NCBI GenBank assembly: GCA_019116525.1
Contig: DXBM01000010.1
Span: forward strand, 1-64,000
Source of the DNA: Candidatus Olsenella pullistercoris
Lineage (GTDB): Bacteria > Actinomycetota > Coriobacteriia > Coriobacteriales > Atopobiaceae
Direction: 5' to 3'
DNA: 64,000 bases
Below the pieces are notes generated by a model. It made no database searches and was not told the DNA's origin. It saw nothing but the letters and a program-made list of their open reading frames with translations. Shown here piece by piece: positions 25,674 through 34,900 of the stretch (position 1 is the first letter of the stretch; the number at the start of each line of letters is the position of its first letter). The position numbers and the translations under genes are program-made.

Positions 25674-27680
25674 GTGAGAACGCTTGGCATGCCTTTGTCA
25701 CAACGCCGCCTTGGGGCGTGGCACATCTCGCGCCTGCGCATCCTGCCGGCGAACGACGGCACGGACATTGTTCGCTTTGAGGCAAGTTGTGTGGGGAGTC
25801 TCCCGGAAGAGGGTGCCTTGCCTGCCATAGTGGTTCTCGATGGCAACGACCACCCTTCCCAGCTCTCTGATCCAGTTTTGGTCGGTTCATCAAATTGTGA
25901 ACTCGCGACGTTCCCGGGCGTGCCCTGTCGTCGCCTCTGTCTTTCCGTGAGGATTTCCAGCGGGCTTGAGAAGTTCTCTCTCGTTGTGGGGACGGGGGGC
26001 GCAACGGAAGCCATTCTTGACGTGACTGCCTCGGAGGCCAAGCGTCTGCGTGACGCGTGGTGGAGTCGCATGCTGCCAGCCGAGCTTGACGAAGATTACG
26101 GGGAATGGTTCAAGAGGCACCATCTCACTGTTGATGACTATAAAGCGCAGCGTATCGCGCAGCACGACTTTGCGGTTAGGCCCCTTTTCTCGATTATCGT
26201 TCCGCTGTTCAAGACCCCTCTCGAATTCTTCCGAGAGATGGCGGAATCGGTGCTTGTCCAGACCTACGAACGTTTTGAGCTCATTCTGGTGAACGCTTCC
26301 CCGGAGGACGCCCCGCTCTGTCGCGCCTGTGCGGAGCTCGCTTTGAGGGACGATCGCGTGCAAGTGATCACCCTTGACGGAAACCGTGGAATAACCGAGA
26401 ACACCAATGCGGGCATTGATGCCGCCAAGGGAGACTTTCTGGCATTCTTTGACCACGACGATCTGTTGGAACCGGATTGCCTCTACTGGTACGTCAAAGG
26501 AATAAACGACTATCCTGAGACAGACCTGCTCTATTGTGACGAGGACAAGCTCGAGAACGGGTCCCTTGGCTTCCCGTTCTTTAAGCCGGACTACGACCGG
26601 TTCTTCCTTGAGACGAACAACTACGTATGTCACCTGCTGACGGTTCGGGCCTCTCTCGCTCGCTCTCTGCCACGCCCGACAGCGGAGCTGGACGGGGCGC
26701 AGGATCACAGCATGGCTCTTGCGGCGGGCGACGTCGCTCGAAACATCTATCACGTAAGAAGAGTTCTTTATCACTGGCGCGTGCACGCGAGCTCCACCGC
26801 AGGCAACGTTGCGGCAAAGCCCGAGTCGCTTGACGCGGGTCGCATCGCTATTGAGCGGCATCTCTCGCGCCTTGGCGAGGAGCGTCGCGTGACGGGCGTG
26901 CCGGGAATGCCTCATTACTACCGGGTCGTTGCCACTCAAGAGACACCTCCCGTTGCCGCTCTGCTCTACGGCGAGCCCGAAGCGGTGGAAAGACGGGTCG
27001 CCAAGCTTGTGTCAGATGGCACTGACGCTGTGCCGGTACATGGGAGAGGAGGCCTTGTTTCCGCCTTTATTGAGGCGGTTGAGCGGCTTGACGCCCCATA
27101 TGTCGCACTGCTCTCTGCGAGCGTTGAGCCGGTTGGCGAGTCGTGTCTATCGGCCCTGGCTGCTATGGCGTCGAGGAAGGGTGTGGGCATTGCGGCGCCC
27201 GTTACTCTCTATCCCGATGGTACCGTGCAGGATGCAGGTGTGGCATGCTCACTGGAGGGGACAATTCGTCCAGTGCTTCGTGACATATTCTTTGACGCGA
27301 GCCCACAGATCAGGGGCCTGCTGAGATGTGCGCACACGGTCAGCGCCGCGCGAGGGCACTGCATGGTCGTTGAGAGAAGCCTGCTTCGCGAGCTCCTGAG
27401 CGCGCTGGATGGTTGTCCGGGGCTATTTTGGGACATTGCGCTGTGCCTGGAGGCGCGTCGGAAGCAGGGGCTCGCCACGCTTGTTGTTCCGTCGGCTGTC
27501 GTTCGCGCGCCGATGCCCTCGGAGGCGCTGGCCGAGAGGGCTGACGAAGTCGTGCGCGCTTACGTCAGGGCGCGCGCCTGGCTCTACGCCAATTGGCCGG
27601 AGTTCTTCTCCGATGTTGACCGGTTTTATAATCGCCAGCTCAGGCAGGATGGGTGCTATGGCCTCTCAGACTATTGCTAG
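25674..27680 (+). CDS. large GT2 glycosyltransferase with degenerate second domain
   Basis: 668 residues. An N-terminal beta-rich domain (about 1-150) precedes a complete GT2 domain (FSIIVPLFKTPLEFFREMAE; NRGITENTNAGIDAAKGDFL; FFDHDDLLEPDCLYWY; a VLYHWRVH motif). The C-terminal third aligns with the second GT2 domain of the next gene but has lost key residues: NNDTEV is replaced by SASVEP, and the later NDIDF acid pair by WDIAL. The YPDGxVQxxGV and HTVSAARGHCMVV segments remain recognisable. It is therefore probably monofunctional, with the remnant serving a structural role. GTG 25674 has AGGAGG upstream. First gene of a five-gene glycosyltransferase operon. Confidence 0.82.
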   Translation: MRTLGMPLSQRRLGAWHISRLRILPANDGTDIVRFEASCVGSLPEEGALPAIVVLDGNDHPSQLSDPVLVGSSNCELATFPGVPCRRLCLSVRISSGLEKFSLVVGTGGATEAILDVTASEAKRLRDAWWSRMLPAELDEDYGEWFKRHHLTVDDYKAQRIAQHDFAVRPLFSIIVPLFKTPLEFFREMAESVLVQTYERFELILVNASPEDAPLCRACAELALRDDRVQVITLDGNRGITENTNAGIDAAKGDFLAFFDHDDLLEPDCLYWYVKGINDYPETDLLYCDEDKLENGSLGFPFFKPDYDRFFLETNNYVCHLLTVRASLARSLPRPTAELDGAQDHSMALAAGDVARNIYHVRRVLYHWRVHASSTAGNVAAKPESLDAGRIAIERHLSRLGEERRVTGVPGMPHYYRVVATQETPPVAALLYGEPEAVERRVAKLVSDGTDAVPVHGRGGLVSAFIEAVERLDAPYVALLSASVEPVGESCLSALAAMASRKGVGIAAPVTLYPDGTVQDAGVACSLEGTIRPVLRDIFFDASPQIRGLLRCAHTVSAARGHCMVVERSLLRELLSALDGCPGLFWDIALCLEARRKQGLATLVVPSAVVRAPMPSEALAERADEVVRAYVRARAWLYANWPEFFSDVDRFYNRQLRQDGCYGLSDYC

Positions 27681-30162
27681 CTCCGGTACTCAGCGACCGA
27701 CCTTTGGCACGATTACGCGCGCTCGAGGGAAGTGCTTTATACGTCTTGGCGGGGTGCGTGATGAGGAGGCTCTGCGCTGCCGTGCGACGGGGGCGGGGGG
27801 CCAGGATCTTCCCGGTCGCGTCACTCGCACCGAACGGGGCGATGTCGTGCTTGTCGTTCCGGTCGTACCCTTTGATGTGCGCGTCGAGCTCTATTCGGTT
27901 GGCTCGTCTTATCCGATGACCCTGGTCGCCTCCAAGCTCATACGGCATCACATCGCCGCTCTAGCCTCCAAGCTGAATGCAGTGACGGGAAACCATGCGG
28001 CACGCGCAATGCGCTCATCTGACGCGCTCCTGATCGAAGACGGGCTGTCCTTTGACCTGCTTGCCCGTGACGGGGCGACCGAGGTGTTGCGCGGAAAAGT
28101 GATGATTGCCCGGCCGCAGGGAGATCCGTTGCTCGCTCGTGAGGTCGAGGTCGTTGCTCTTGACGCGCTTTCAGGTCGCGCCATCTCTGACGGATGGGTG
28201 TCGCTTGGGGACAGTGCCCCGCTTCGCAAGAACTATCCAGGAATATGCGAGCGAGTGGTCGACTACTCGCTGCGCGTCCCCGCTGACTCGCGCGGGCTTG
28301 TCGTATGGGCGAGGTGGACGGACGACCACACAACGATAGGCTTCTCGGTCCTCTTTGACGAGTGGAGGGAGAGCCTGCGTGACGATTGGGGGCGCAGGAC
28401 TCGTTACGCTGACCGCGATCCGGCATATGAGGCGTGGTTCCTTGAGAAGCATAGGGTATCGCCATGCGAGCTAGAGCTCCAGAGATTGGCGTGGGAGACC
28501 CTTCTGGAGCGGCCTCTCTTCTCGATTATCGTGCCCCTTTTTAGGACGCCACTGGACTTCCTCGCAGAGATGGCTGAATCCATCTTGGTACAGTCCTACC
28601 CCAACTTCGAGCTAATTCTCGTGAACGCGAGCCCGGAAGAAGCCGATCTTGCTGCTGCTGTTGAGTCGCTGAGCAATCGTGACGCGAGGGTGCGAGAGGT
28701 GCGGCTTGCCTCCAACCTGGGCATTACCGAGAACACCAACGCGGGCATTCGCGTCGCGTCAGGTGATTTCCTTGTTTTTGTTGACCATGACGACACGATA
28801 GAGCCTGATGCGCTGTATCGATACGCCATGGCAGTGAACGAGCGGCCCAGTACCGACCTCATCTATTGCGACGAGGATCATCTCAGGGATGGCCATCTCC
28901 TGCTCCCGTTCTTCAAGCCCGACTGGGACATTGACCTTCTGCGGCGCGAGAACTATGTGTGCCATATGCTTGCGGTCAGGCGCGACATTGTTACGTCGCT
29001 CCCCAAACTGCCTGGCAGTGAGTTCGATGGATCGCAGGATCACAACATGACGCTTGTGGTCGGGGAGCGAGCTCGGCACATCGCGCAGGTCAGCCGAGTC
29101 CTCTATCACTGGAGAATGCACGATCAGTCCGTTGCGGGCGCCGGCATCGAGCAGAAATCGTATGCGCTCGAGGCGGAACGTCTTGCCGTTCAGAATCACC
29201 TCGAAAGGGTGGGGGAGCGCGCGCGGGCGGTCATGGGCGCGCGCGTCGCGACGCGCTGCGACATCGTTCACGAGTTCGCTCGGCACCCACTCGTCTCGAT
29301 TGTCATCCCCAGCCACGACGGCGCCTCGGTGCTTGGACGCTGCCTTGACTCGATCTTCACTAAGCTAACCTGGCCTAACTATGAGGTCGTAGTCGTGGAG
29401 AACGGTAGCCTGGAGCAGGAGACCTTTGCGCTCTACGCTGAGGCTTGCGCCAGCCATGATAACGTCCGCGTAGTAACCTGTGATTTGGAGCGCGGGTTTA
29501 ACTTCTCTCGGCTGGTCAACTGTGGTGCGCGCGAGGCGAGCGGCGAGTACCTCCTTCTGCTCAACAACGACACCGAGGTCATCTCCCCAGACGCGCTTGA
29601 GCTCATGATGGGTCATGCGCTGCGCGAGGACGTGGGGTGCGTGGGCGCCAAGCTGCTCTATCCGGACGGGCTCGTTCAGCATGGAGGAGTGACGGTCGGG
29701 CGCTCGTTTGGGCCAATGCACTTTGGCTTCCTGCTGCCCGACGCGGAGCCTGGCTACTACGAGAGAATGGTGCTGCCGCACCAGCTTAGTGCCGTGACTG
29801 CTGCCTGCATGCTGATCAGGCGCGATGTGTACGAGAAGGTGGGAGGGTTTGACGAGTCGCTGCCGGTGGACTACAACGACATCGACTTTTGCCTAAAGGT
29901 GCGCTCCGCAGGTCTTGCGGTGGTTGAGCAGACGGACGCCAAGTTTTATCACTATGAGTCCGTTTCGCGTGGTATTGAGAAGACTCCCGAGCAGTTCAGG
30001 GAGCTCGTGCGCGCACAGGGCGTCTATGCCAGCCGATGGGGCGACTTCCTTGCGTTCGGCGATCCTTTCCACGGCTCCCACTTTGCCTTTGATGACATGT
30101 ACTGCAAACTAGAGGACAATGATCTTCCGCTGGGCGCCACCTCCCTCGCGGACTTTGTCTAG
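27658..30162 (+). CDS. tandem GT2-GT2 glycosyltransferase
   Basis: About 834 residues. An N-terminal beta domain (about 1-270) is followed by two GT2 catalytic domains. The first has FSIIVPLFRTPLDFLAEMAE, GITENTNAGIRVASGDFLVF and VDHDDTIEPDALYRY. The second has PLVSIVIPSHDGASVLGRCL, LLLLNNDTEVISPDALELM and DYNDIDFCLKVRSAG. Such two-domain enzymes often build disaccharide-repeat backbones such as rhamnans or galactans; the actual linkages are unknown. The frame is open upstream to 27409 inside the preceding gene, but that part is a shadow. ATG 27658 (or 27649) gives a 23-32 base overlap with the preceding stop, consistent with coupling. Confidence 0.83.
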   Translation: MASQTIASSGTQRPTFGTITRARGKCFIRLGGVRDEEALRCRATGAGGQDLPGRVTRTERGDVVLVVPVVPFDVRVELYSVGSSYPMTLVASKLIRHHIAALASKLNAVTGNHAARAMRSSDALLIEDGLSFDLLARDGATEVLRGKVMIARPQGDPLLAREVEVVALDALSGRAISDGWVSLGDSAPLRKNYPGICERVVDYSLRVPADSRGLVVWARWTDDHTTIGFSVLFDEWRESLRDDWGRRTRYADRDPAYEAWFLEKHRVSPCELELQRLAWETLLERPLFSIIVPLFRTPLDFLAEMAESILVQSYPNFELILVNASPEEADLAAAVESLSNRDARVREVRLASNLGITENTNAGIRVASGDFLVFVDHDDTIEPDALYRYAMAVNERPSTDLIYCDEDHLRDGHLLLPFFKPDWDIDLLRRENYVCHMLAVRRDIVTSLPKLPGSEFDGSQDHNMTLVVGERARHIAQVSRVLYHWRMHDQSVAGAGIEQKSYALEAERLAVQNHLERVGERARAVMGARVATRCDIVHEFARHPLVSIVIPSHDGASVLGRCLDSIFTKLTWPNYEVVVVENGSLEQETFALYAEACASHDNVRVVTCDLERGFNFSRLVNCGAREASGEYLLLLNNDTEVISPDALELMMGHALREDVGCVGAKLLYPDGLVQHGGVTVGRSFGPMHFGFLLPDAEPGYYERMVLPHQLSAVTAACMLIRRDVYEKVGGFDESLPVDYNDIDFCLKVRSAGLAVVEQTDAKFYHYESVSRGIEKTPEQFRELVRAQGVYASRWGDFLAFGDPFHGSHFAFDDMYCKLEDNDLPLGATSLADFV

Positions 30163-30180
30163 CCAACCGGAAGGATCAAC

Positions 30181-31332
30181 GTGGTAGCAGCACCGACTAG
30201 CGTGTTCGTCTCCGAGCCTCGCACGCCCGCGCCGTGCGTCTCCGTGCTCGTGCCCATCTGCAACGTTGAGCGCTACCTAGAGGAGTGCCTGAACTCGCTT
30301 GTGGCGCAGACCTTCACGGACTTCGAGGCAATCTGCATAAACGACGGCTCGACCGACGGCTCCCGCGCGATCGTTCAGCGCTTCCTCGACGCTGACGCTC
30401 GCTTTCGCGTCATCGACAAGCCCAACTCAGGCTATGGCGCCTCGATGAACCTCGGCATTGCCAATGCCCGAGGCTCCTATCTCGCGATTCTCGAGTCTGA
30501 TGACTTCTTCGAACCGGATGCGCTCGAGAAGCTCGTGGGCGCTGCAGAGCGAACAGGCGCTGACGTGGTCAAGGCGGACTTCTGGCTCTACTGGTCCACC
30601 CCTGAGCCGCGGTGCGAGCCCTTCCGCATCGTTGACGACAGCCAGGCGGGTCGCACGCTCGCTCCTCTCGATGACCTTGCCGTCTTCTTTCGCAAGCCGT
30701 CCATCTGGTCCGGTCTCTACCGACGTGACCTCATCGAACGTGCCGGCATCCGCTTCCTGGAGACCCCAGGTGCCTCTTATCAGGACGCTGGCTTCAACTT
30801 CAAGGTGCTCGTTGCCGCCCGCTCGGTGAGCTTCATTGCCGACCAGGTGCTCTTTTATCGGCAGGACAACGAGAAGTCCTCTGTCAACTCGCCCGCGAAG
30901 ATCTTCTGCGTATGCGACGAGTACGCTGCCATGGAGGACTACCTCAGGAACCATGGATCGAATCAGGGCCGCCTGCTCGCCATTCTCGAGCGCATGAAGT
31001 TCGACAGCTACATGTGGAACTACGACCGCCTCGACGAGGGGCTGCGCGAGGAGTTCGTCCTGAGGGCGGCAGAGGAGTTCAGGGAAGCGATCGCGGCCGG
31101 CAAGGTTGACATGGACCTCTTTGAGCCATGGTCCGAGGCTGACCTCCGCGCCCTCGTGAGCAGTCCGGAGCGCTTCAACGCCATGCGCTCCAAGCACACC
31201 GCCCCGGGAAAGCTCAACACGTTCCGTCACTATCTCGACCTCGGCGGGCTCCCGCTCGTTCTCAAGGTCGTTGCCTACAAGACCTTCCGACGCTCCGTGC
31301 GGCGCACCAACGAGAGCGGGGGTGCGGCATGA
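30181..31332 (+). CDS. GT2 glycosyltransferase
   Basis: 383 residues. A classic GT-A N-terminal half (VSVLVPICNVERYLEECLNSLVAQTF; CINDGSTDGSRAIV; NSGYGASMNLGIANARGSYLAI; ESDDFFEPDALEKL) is followed by a helical C-terminal region of about 170 residues containing KPSIWSGLYRRDLI. This matches the capsule and teichoic-acid GT2 class (WcaA/SpsA-like). GTG 30181 follows GGAAGGA. Its stop overlaps the next start by four bases (ATGA). Confidence 0.87.
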   Translation: MVAAPTSVFVSEPRTPAPCVSVLVPICNVERYLEECLNSLVAQTFTDFEAICINDGSTDGSRAIVQRFLDADARFRVIDKPNSGYGASMNLGIANARGSYLAILESDDFFEPDALEKLVGAAERTGADVVKADFWLYWSTPEPRCEPFRIVDDSQAGRTLAPLDDLAVFFRKPSIWSGLYRRDLIERAGIRFLETPGASYQDAGFNFKVLVAARSVSFIADQVLFYRQDNEKSSVNSPAKIFCVCDEYAAMEDYLRNHGSNQGRLLAILERMKFDSYMWNYDRLDEGLREEFVLRAAEEFREAIAAGKVDMDLFEPWSEADLRALVSSPERFNAMRSKHTAPGKLNTFRHYLDLGGLPLVLKVVAYKTFRRSVRRTNESGGAA

Positions 31333-32375
31333 GTCGCCTCACCGTCATCGTTCCCTGTTACAACGTTGAGAGCTACCTGGACTGGAGCCTCGGCTCGCTC
31401 GAGGGTCAGACCCTCTCGGACATAGACATCGTCTGCGTCAACGACGGCTCAACGGACGGGACTCTCGAGGCTCTCGAGGCCTGGGCGGCTCGCGACCCTC
31501 GCGTCCGTGTCGTGAGCAAGCCCAACGGCGGTCTCTCCTCGGCCAGGAACGCCGGCATTCGTGCGACGGCCACCGATTACGTGTGCTTTCTCGACGCGGA
31601 CGACAGGTTTCACGAGAGCGCCTGCGAGAACATCGTACGTCTGCTTGACGAGACCGGCGCCGACGTCCTTACCTTTGGCGCGACCTGCTATCCGCCCGAG
31701 GCGGGCTACCCCTGGCTCGAGGGGGCGCTGAGCCCTCGCGACGCGCTCTACGAAGGATTCTCGCCCGACATACTCTTCAAGGAGGCGTCGCGGCCCTTCG
31801 CGTGGCGCACGGCGTGTAGAACGGAGTTCCTCCTCGAGAAGGGCATCTGGTTTGAGGAGGGGTTGCGCTTTGGGGAGGACCAGGCGTTCCACTTTGCCGT
31901 CTACCCGCGCGCGGAGCGCACGGCACTGAGCTCGCTCAAGCTCTATGACTATCGCGTGGCGCGCGAGGGGTCGCTTATGAGCGCCGTGTCCGACGACTTT
32001 GGCGCCAAGATGCTCGAGCACGTGAAGATCCTCGACGTGATTCTGCGAGACTGGTCAGCGGCCGATCTGCTCTCTCGCTACGAGGAGCAGATGGTGGCCT
32101 TCTGCATGGACTTCGCCCTCTACGACGCCATCAAGCTCGACGAGGCGCCATATCGCGCGGTTGCCGAGCGGCTGAGGTCGCTCATGGGGGGCTACTGGTC
32201 GCTTCAGGAGGTGGAGCGGATGGCGCTCCCGGCCGCCACCCGTCGGATGGTCCTTGACGGATGCTATAGGATGGATCTCACGCCCATCGGGCGCAAGCGT
32301 CTCGTCCTGTCCTACTATGCGCAACAGAACGGGCGGCGCGCGCTCCTGCGGCGCCTCGTATCGGGCAAGGAATAG
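31329..32375 (+). CDS. GT2 glycosyltransferase
   Basis: 348 residues with LTVIVPCYNVESYLDWSLGSLEGQTL, VCVNDGSTDGTLEAL, GGLSSARNAGIRATATDYVCFL and the acidic metal site DADDRFHESA. A mostly helical C-terminus includes RPFAWRTACRTEFL. Same enzyme class as the preceding gene but clearly diverged, so it probably adds a different sugar. Start and stop overlaps (ATGA upstream, two-base gap downstream) place it in the middle of the glycosyltransferase operon. Confidence 0.87.
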   Translation: MSRLTVIVPCYNVESYLDWSLGSLEGQTLSDIDIVCVNDGSTDGTLEALEAWAARDPRVRVVSKPNGGLSSARNAGIRATATDYVCFLDADDRFHESACENIVRLLDETGADVLTFGATCYPPEAGYPWLEGALSPRDALYEGFSPDILFKEASRPFAWRTACRTEFLLEKGIWFEEGLRFGEDQAFHFAVYPRAERTALSSLKLYDYRVAREGSLMSAVSDDFGAKMLEHVKILDVILRDWSAADLLSRYEEQMVAFCMDFALYDAIKLDEAPYRAVAERLRSLMGGYWSLQEVERMALPAATRRMVLDGCYRMDLTPIGRKRLVLSYYAQQNGRRALLRRLVSGKE

Positions 32376-32377
32376 CG

Positions 32378-34786
32378 ATGAGGTTGAGGAGAAGGGCGGC
32401 GTGCCGTGCGGACGGCAGGCTCTACGTTCTGCTGGATCTTGAGGGGAACACCCCCGCCGAGGCTCGTGCGGAGGCAACGGTTGAGGGGCGCGCGGTGCCC
32501 GTCGAGCTCTATCCCTATGATGCCGACCCCTCGCCCTCCCTTGCCGTTCTCGTGGTCCCGTACCTCGCCCCCTCCACGATCGAGGTTCTCTTTGTCTGTG
32601 GCGAGGAACGCGCTCGCCTCACGCTCGCGTGCCCCCTTGAGCGCTGGCGGTCGAGCGCCACGTACAGGCTTCGCCCGGAGGTGCCCGCCCTCCTCTCCGG
32701 CTCTGAGCGCCGTTGGACGCACCTTCGCCTGCGGCCATGCCTCGACCGGCTGCTGCCGGGGGACGGCTGTGACGTCTGGCGCGTGAGCGTCGCCTGGGAG
32801 GGGCCGACAGAGGTTCGACCCGTGCTCGAGCTGCTCGACGAGCGCGCTATGCCAGCTCGCGCGGAGGCGTTTCTCTTCGAGAGACGCGACCATGTGGAGC
32901 GTGCGTGGGGAGGAGCTGAGCACCTGTGCGTGTTCTCACTCCGCGTTCCAGAGGGCTGCCGCGCGCTCGTGGTGCGCGCGCGCGACGAGGCCGGCATTGC
33001 GCGCGAGGGGTTCTGCTCCCTTGACGCGCGCCTCTACGAGGACAAGCGCTACCAGACGTGGCAATTCATGCGCGACGCCCGTGCTGACGACGACCGCTAT
33101 CGCCGCTGGTTCGATGAGCACCGGGCCCGCCGCGCCGACCTCGAGCTTCAGGCGGCGACGCGCCTCCCGCGCGAGCCGCTGTTCAGCCTCGTGGTCCCAT
33201 GTCTTTCGTCTGATGCGCGCTACTTGCGAGAGCTCGTGGACTCCGTTCTCGCTCAGAGCTACGCGCGATGGGAGCTCGTGCTCGTTGACGCCTCTCCCGA
33301 GGACGGCGTTGTCGCGGCCGTCGCGGCCGCGGCGGCGGACGAGCGCGTTCGCGTGGTGCCGCTTGGGGGCCGCGGCAGCATCGTCACAAACACGAACGCT
33401 GGCATCGTCGCCTCAGGCGGTGACTACGTTGCGTTTCTCGATCATGACGACCTCTTGGAGCCCGACTGTCTCTTCTGGTATGCGCGTGCTGCCGCGAGCG
33501 AGCGGCACCCGGAGGTCCTGTTCTGCGACGAGGATCTCTTCTCGGAGCGAGGGTGCTACCGTCAGCCCATCTTCAAGTCCTCTCTGCTCAACGTCGACCT
33601 GCTTTACAGCCACAACTGCGTGACCCACCTGCTGTGCGTGAGCCGCGAGCTGCTTGGCCGTATCGGCCCTTCCTCGGAGGACGTCTCTGGCGCGCAGGAC
33701 TACGACCTCACCCTGCGCGCCCTTGCCGCGGGAGCGCGCTTCGAGCATGTCCCTCGCGTCCTCTATCACTGGCGCGAGCACGCCGGCTCGACGAGTGGGG
33801 ACCAGGCTGGGGCGAAGCCCTACGCCGACGAGGCGGGGCGGGTCGCCCTCGAGCGACACCTGGCCGGGCGCGGAGTCGCGTGCTCGGTGGGGACGGCGGG
33901 CCGGCCCTTCGTGTACCGGGTGAGCTACGAGCTGCCGGAGCCGAGGCCGCTCGTGAGCGTGGTGATTCCCTCGCGCGACCATGCGGACGTGCTCGAGAGG
34001 TGCGTGGAGTCAATTCTCTCTCGCTCGACCTACGGTCGGCTTGAGGTCTTGGTCGTGGAGAACGGCAGCACAGAGGGCGAGACGTTTTCTCTCTACCACC
34101 GCCTCTGTGAGCGCGCGGGCGGGCGCGTGCGCGTCGTGGACGCGAGCGACGAGGTGCGCGACGGCTTCAACTACTCTCGCCTCATGAACAGGGGGGCTCG
34201 CGAGGCGCTCGGGGAGTACCTTCTCCTGCTGAACAACGACACCGAGGTCATCACGCCGGGGTTTGTCGAGGAGATGCTCGGTCCCCTGTTGCGTCCGGAG
34301 GTCGGCGTCGTTGGCGCGAAGCTCTACTTCCGTGACGGGCTCACCCAGCACGCGGGGATGCTCGTCGGGCCGCACGGGGCCGTGTGCCACCCAAACCAGG
34401 ATTTCCCGCCTGCGCGCGAGGGGTATCTCGCGCGGGCGGTTCGCCCCGGGAACTTCTCAGCCGTGACGGGCGCCTGCCAGATGGTCCGTCGCTCGGTCTT
34501 TGAGGAGGTGGGCGGCTACGATGAGTCCTTTGCGGTGGGCTTCAACGACGTGGACTTCTGCTTCAGGGTGCGTGCGGCGGGCTACCTCGTCACGTTCACC
34601 CCCTACGCCGAGCTCTATCACTATGAGTTCACCTCGCGCGGAAGGGAGGAGGGCGACGCAGGAAAGATGCTGCGGTGGGAGCGCGAGCGCGCTCGCTTTG
34701 TCGAGCGCTGGCTGGCCGACTTTCTCGACGGAGACCCATACACCAATCCCAACCTGGACAGGGACAGCCTCTATTACGGTCTGTGA
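32378..34786 (+). CDS. tandem GT2-GT2 glycosyltransferase
   Basis: 802 residues with the same plan as the 27658 product: an N-terminal beta domain (about 1-240), a first GT2 domain (FSLVVPCLSSDARYLRELVDS; GSIVTNTNAGIVASGGDYVA; FLDHDDLLEPDCLFWY) and a second GT2 domain (PLVSVVIPSRDHADVLERCV; LLLLNNDTEVITPGFVEEML; GFNDVDFCFRVRAAG; ELYHYEFTSRG). Both catalytic sites appear intact. GC is higher than in the upstream paralogues, so the copies may have different histories. Last gene of the glycosyltransferase operon; a 114-base gap with TAATAT near 34855 follows. Confidence 0.83.
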   Translation: MRLRRRAACRADGRLYVLLDLEGNTPAEARAEATVEGRAVPVELYPYDADPSPSLAVLVVPYLAPSTIEVLFVCGEERARLTLACPLERWRSSATYRLRPEVPALLSGSERRWTHLRLRPCLDRLLPGDGCDVWRVSVAWEGPTEVRPVLELLDERAMPARAEAFLFERRDHVERAWGGAEHLCVFSLRVPEGCRALVVRARDEAGIAREGFCSLDARLYEDKRYQTWQFMRDARADDDRYRRWFDEHRARRADLELQAATRLPREPLFSLVVPCLSSDARYLRELVDSVLAQSYARWELVLVDASPEDGVVAAVAAAAADERVRVVPLGGRGSIVTNTNAGIVASGGDYVAFLDHDDLLEPDCLFWYARAAASERHPEVLFCDEDLFSERGCYRQPIFKSSLLNVDLLYSHNCVTHLLCVSRELLGRIGPSSEDVSGAQDYDLTLRALAAGARFEHVPRVLYHWREHAGSTSGDQAGAKPYADEAGRVALERHLAGRGVACSVGTAGRPFVYRVSYELPEPRPLVSVVIPSRDHADVLERCVESILSRSTYGRLEVLVVENGSTEGETFSLYHRLCERAGGRVRVVDASDEVRDGFNYSRLMNRGAREALGEYLLLLNNDTEVITPGFVEEMLGPLLRPEVGVVGAKLYFRDGLTQHAGMLVGPHGAVCHPNQDFPPAREGYLARAVRPGNFSAVTGACQMVRRSVFEEVGGYDESFAVGFNDVDFCFRVRAAGYLVTFTPYAELYHYEFTSRGREEGDAGKMLRWERERARFVERWLADFLDGDPYTNPNLDRDSLYYGL

Positions 34787-34900
34787 ACCATCTTGTGGCA
34801 CACGGTGGCCTTGCACACAAGTTGTATGTGCTGTGAATGAAGCCCGCCTGCTGTAATATGCTCAATTGCATGTTCGCGCCTATTGCAAAGGAAATGCTCC

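Noticed and set aside
27409..27657. Upstream extension of the tandem GT2 gene
   Set aside because: It lies inside the well-supported preceding gene in another frame, and the translated segment is Arg-rich with no similarity to the paralogue's N-terminus.
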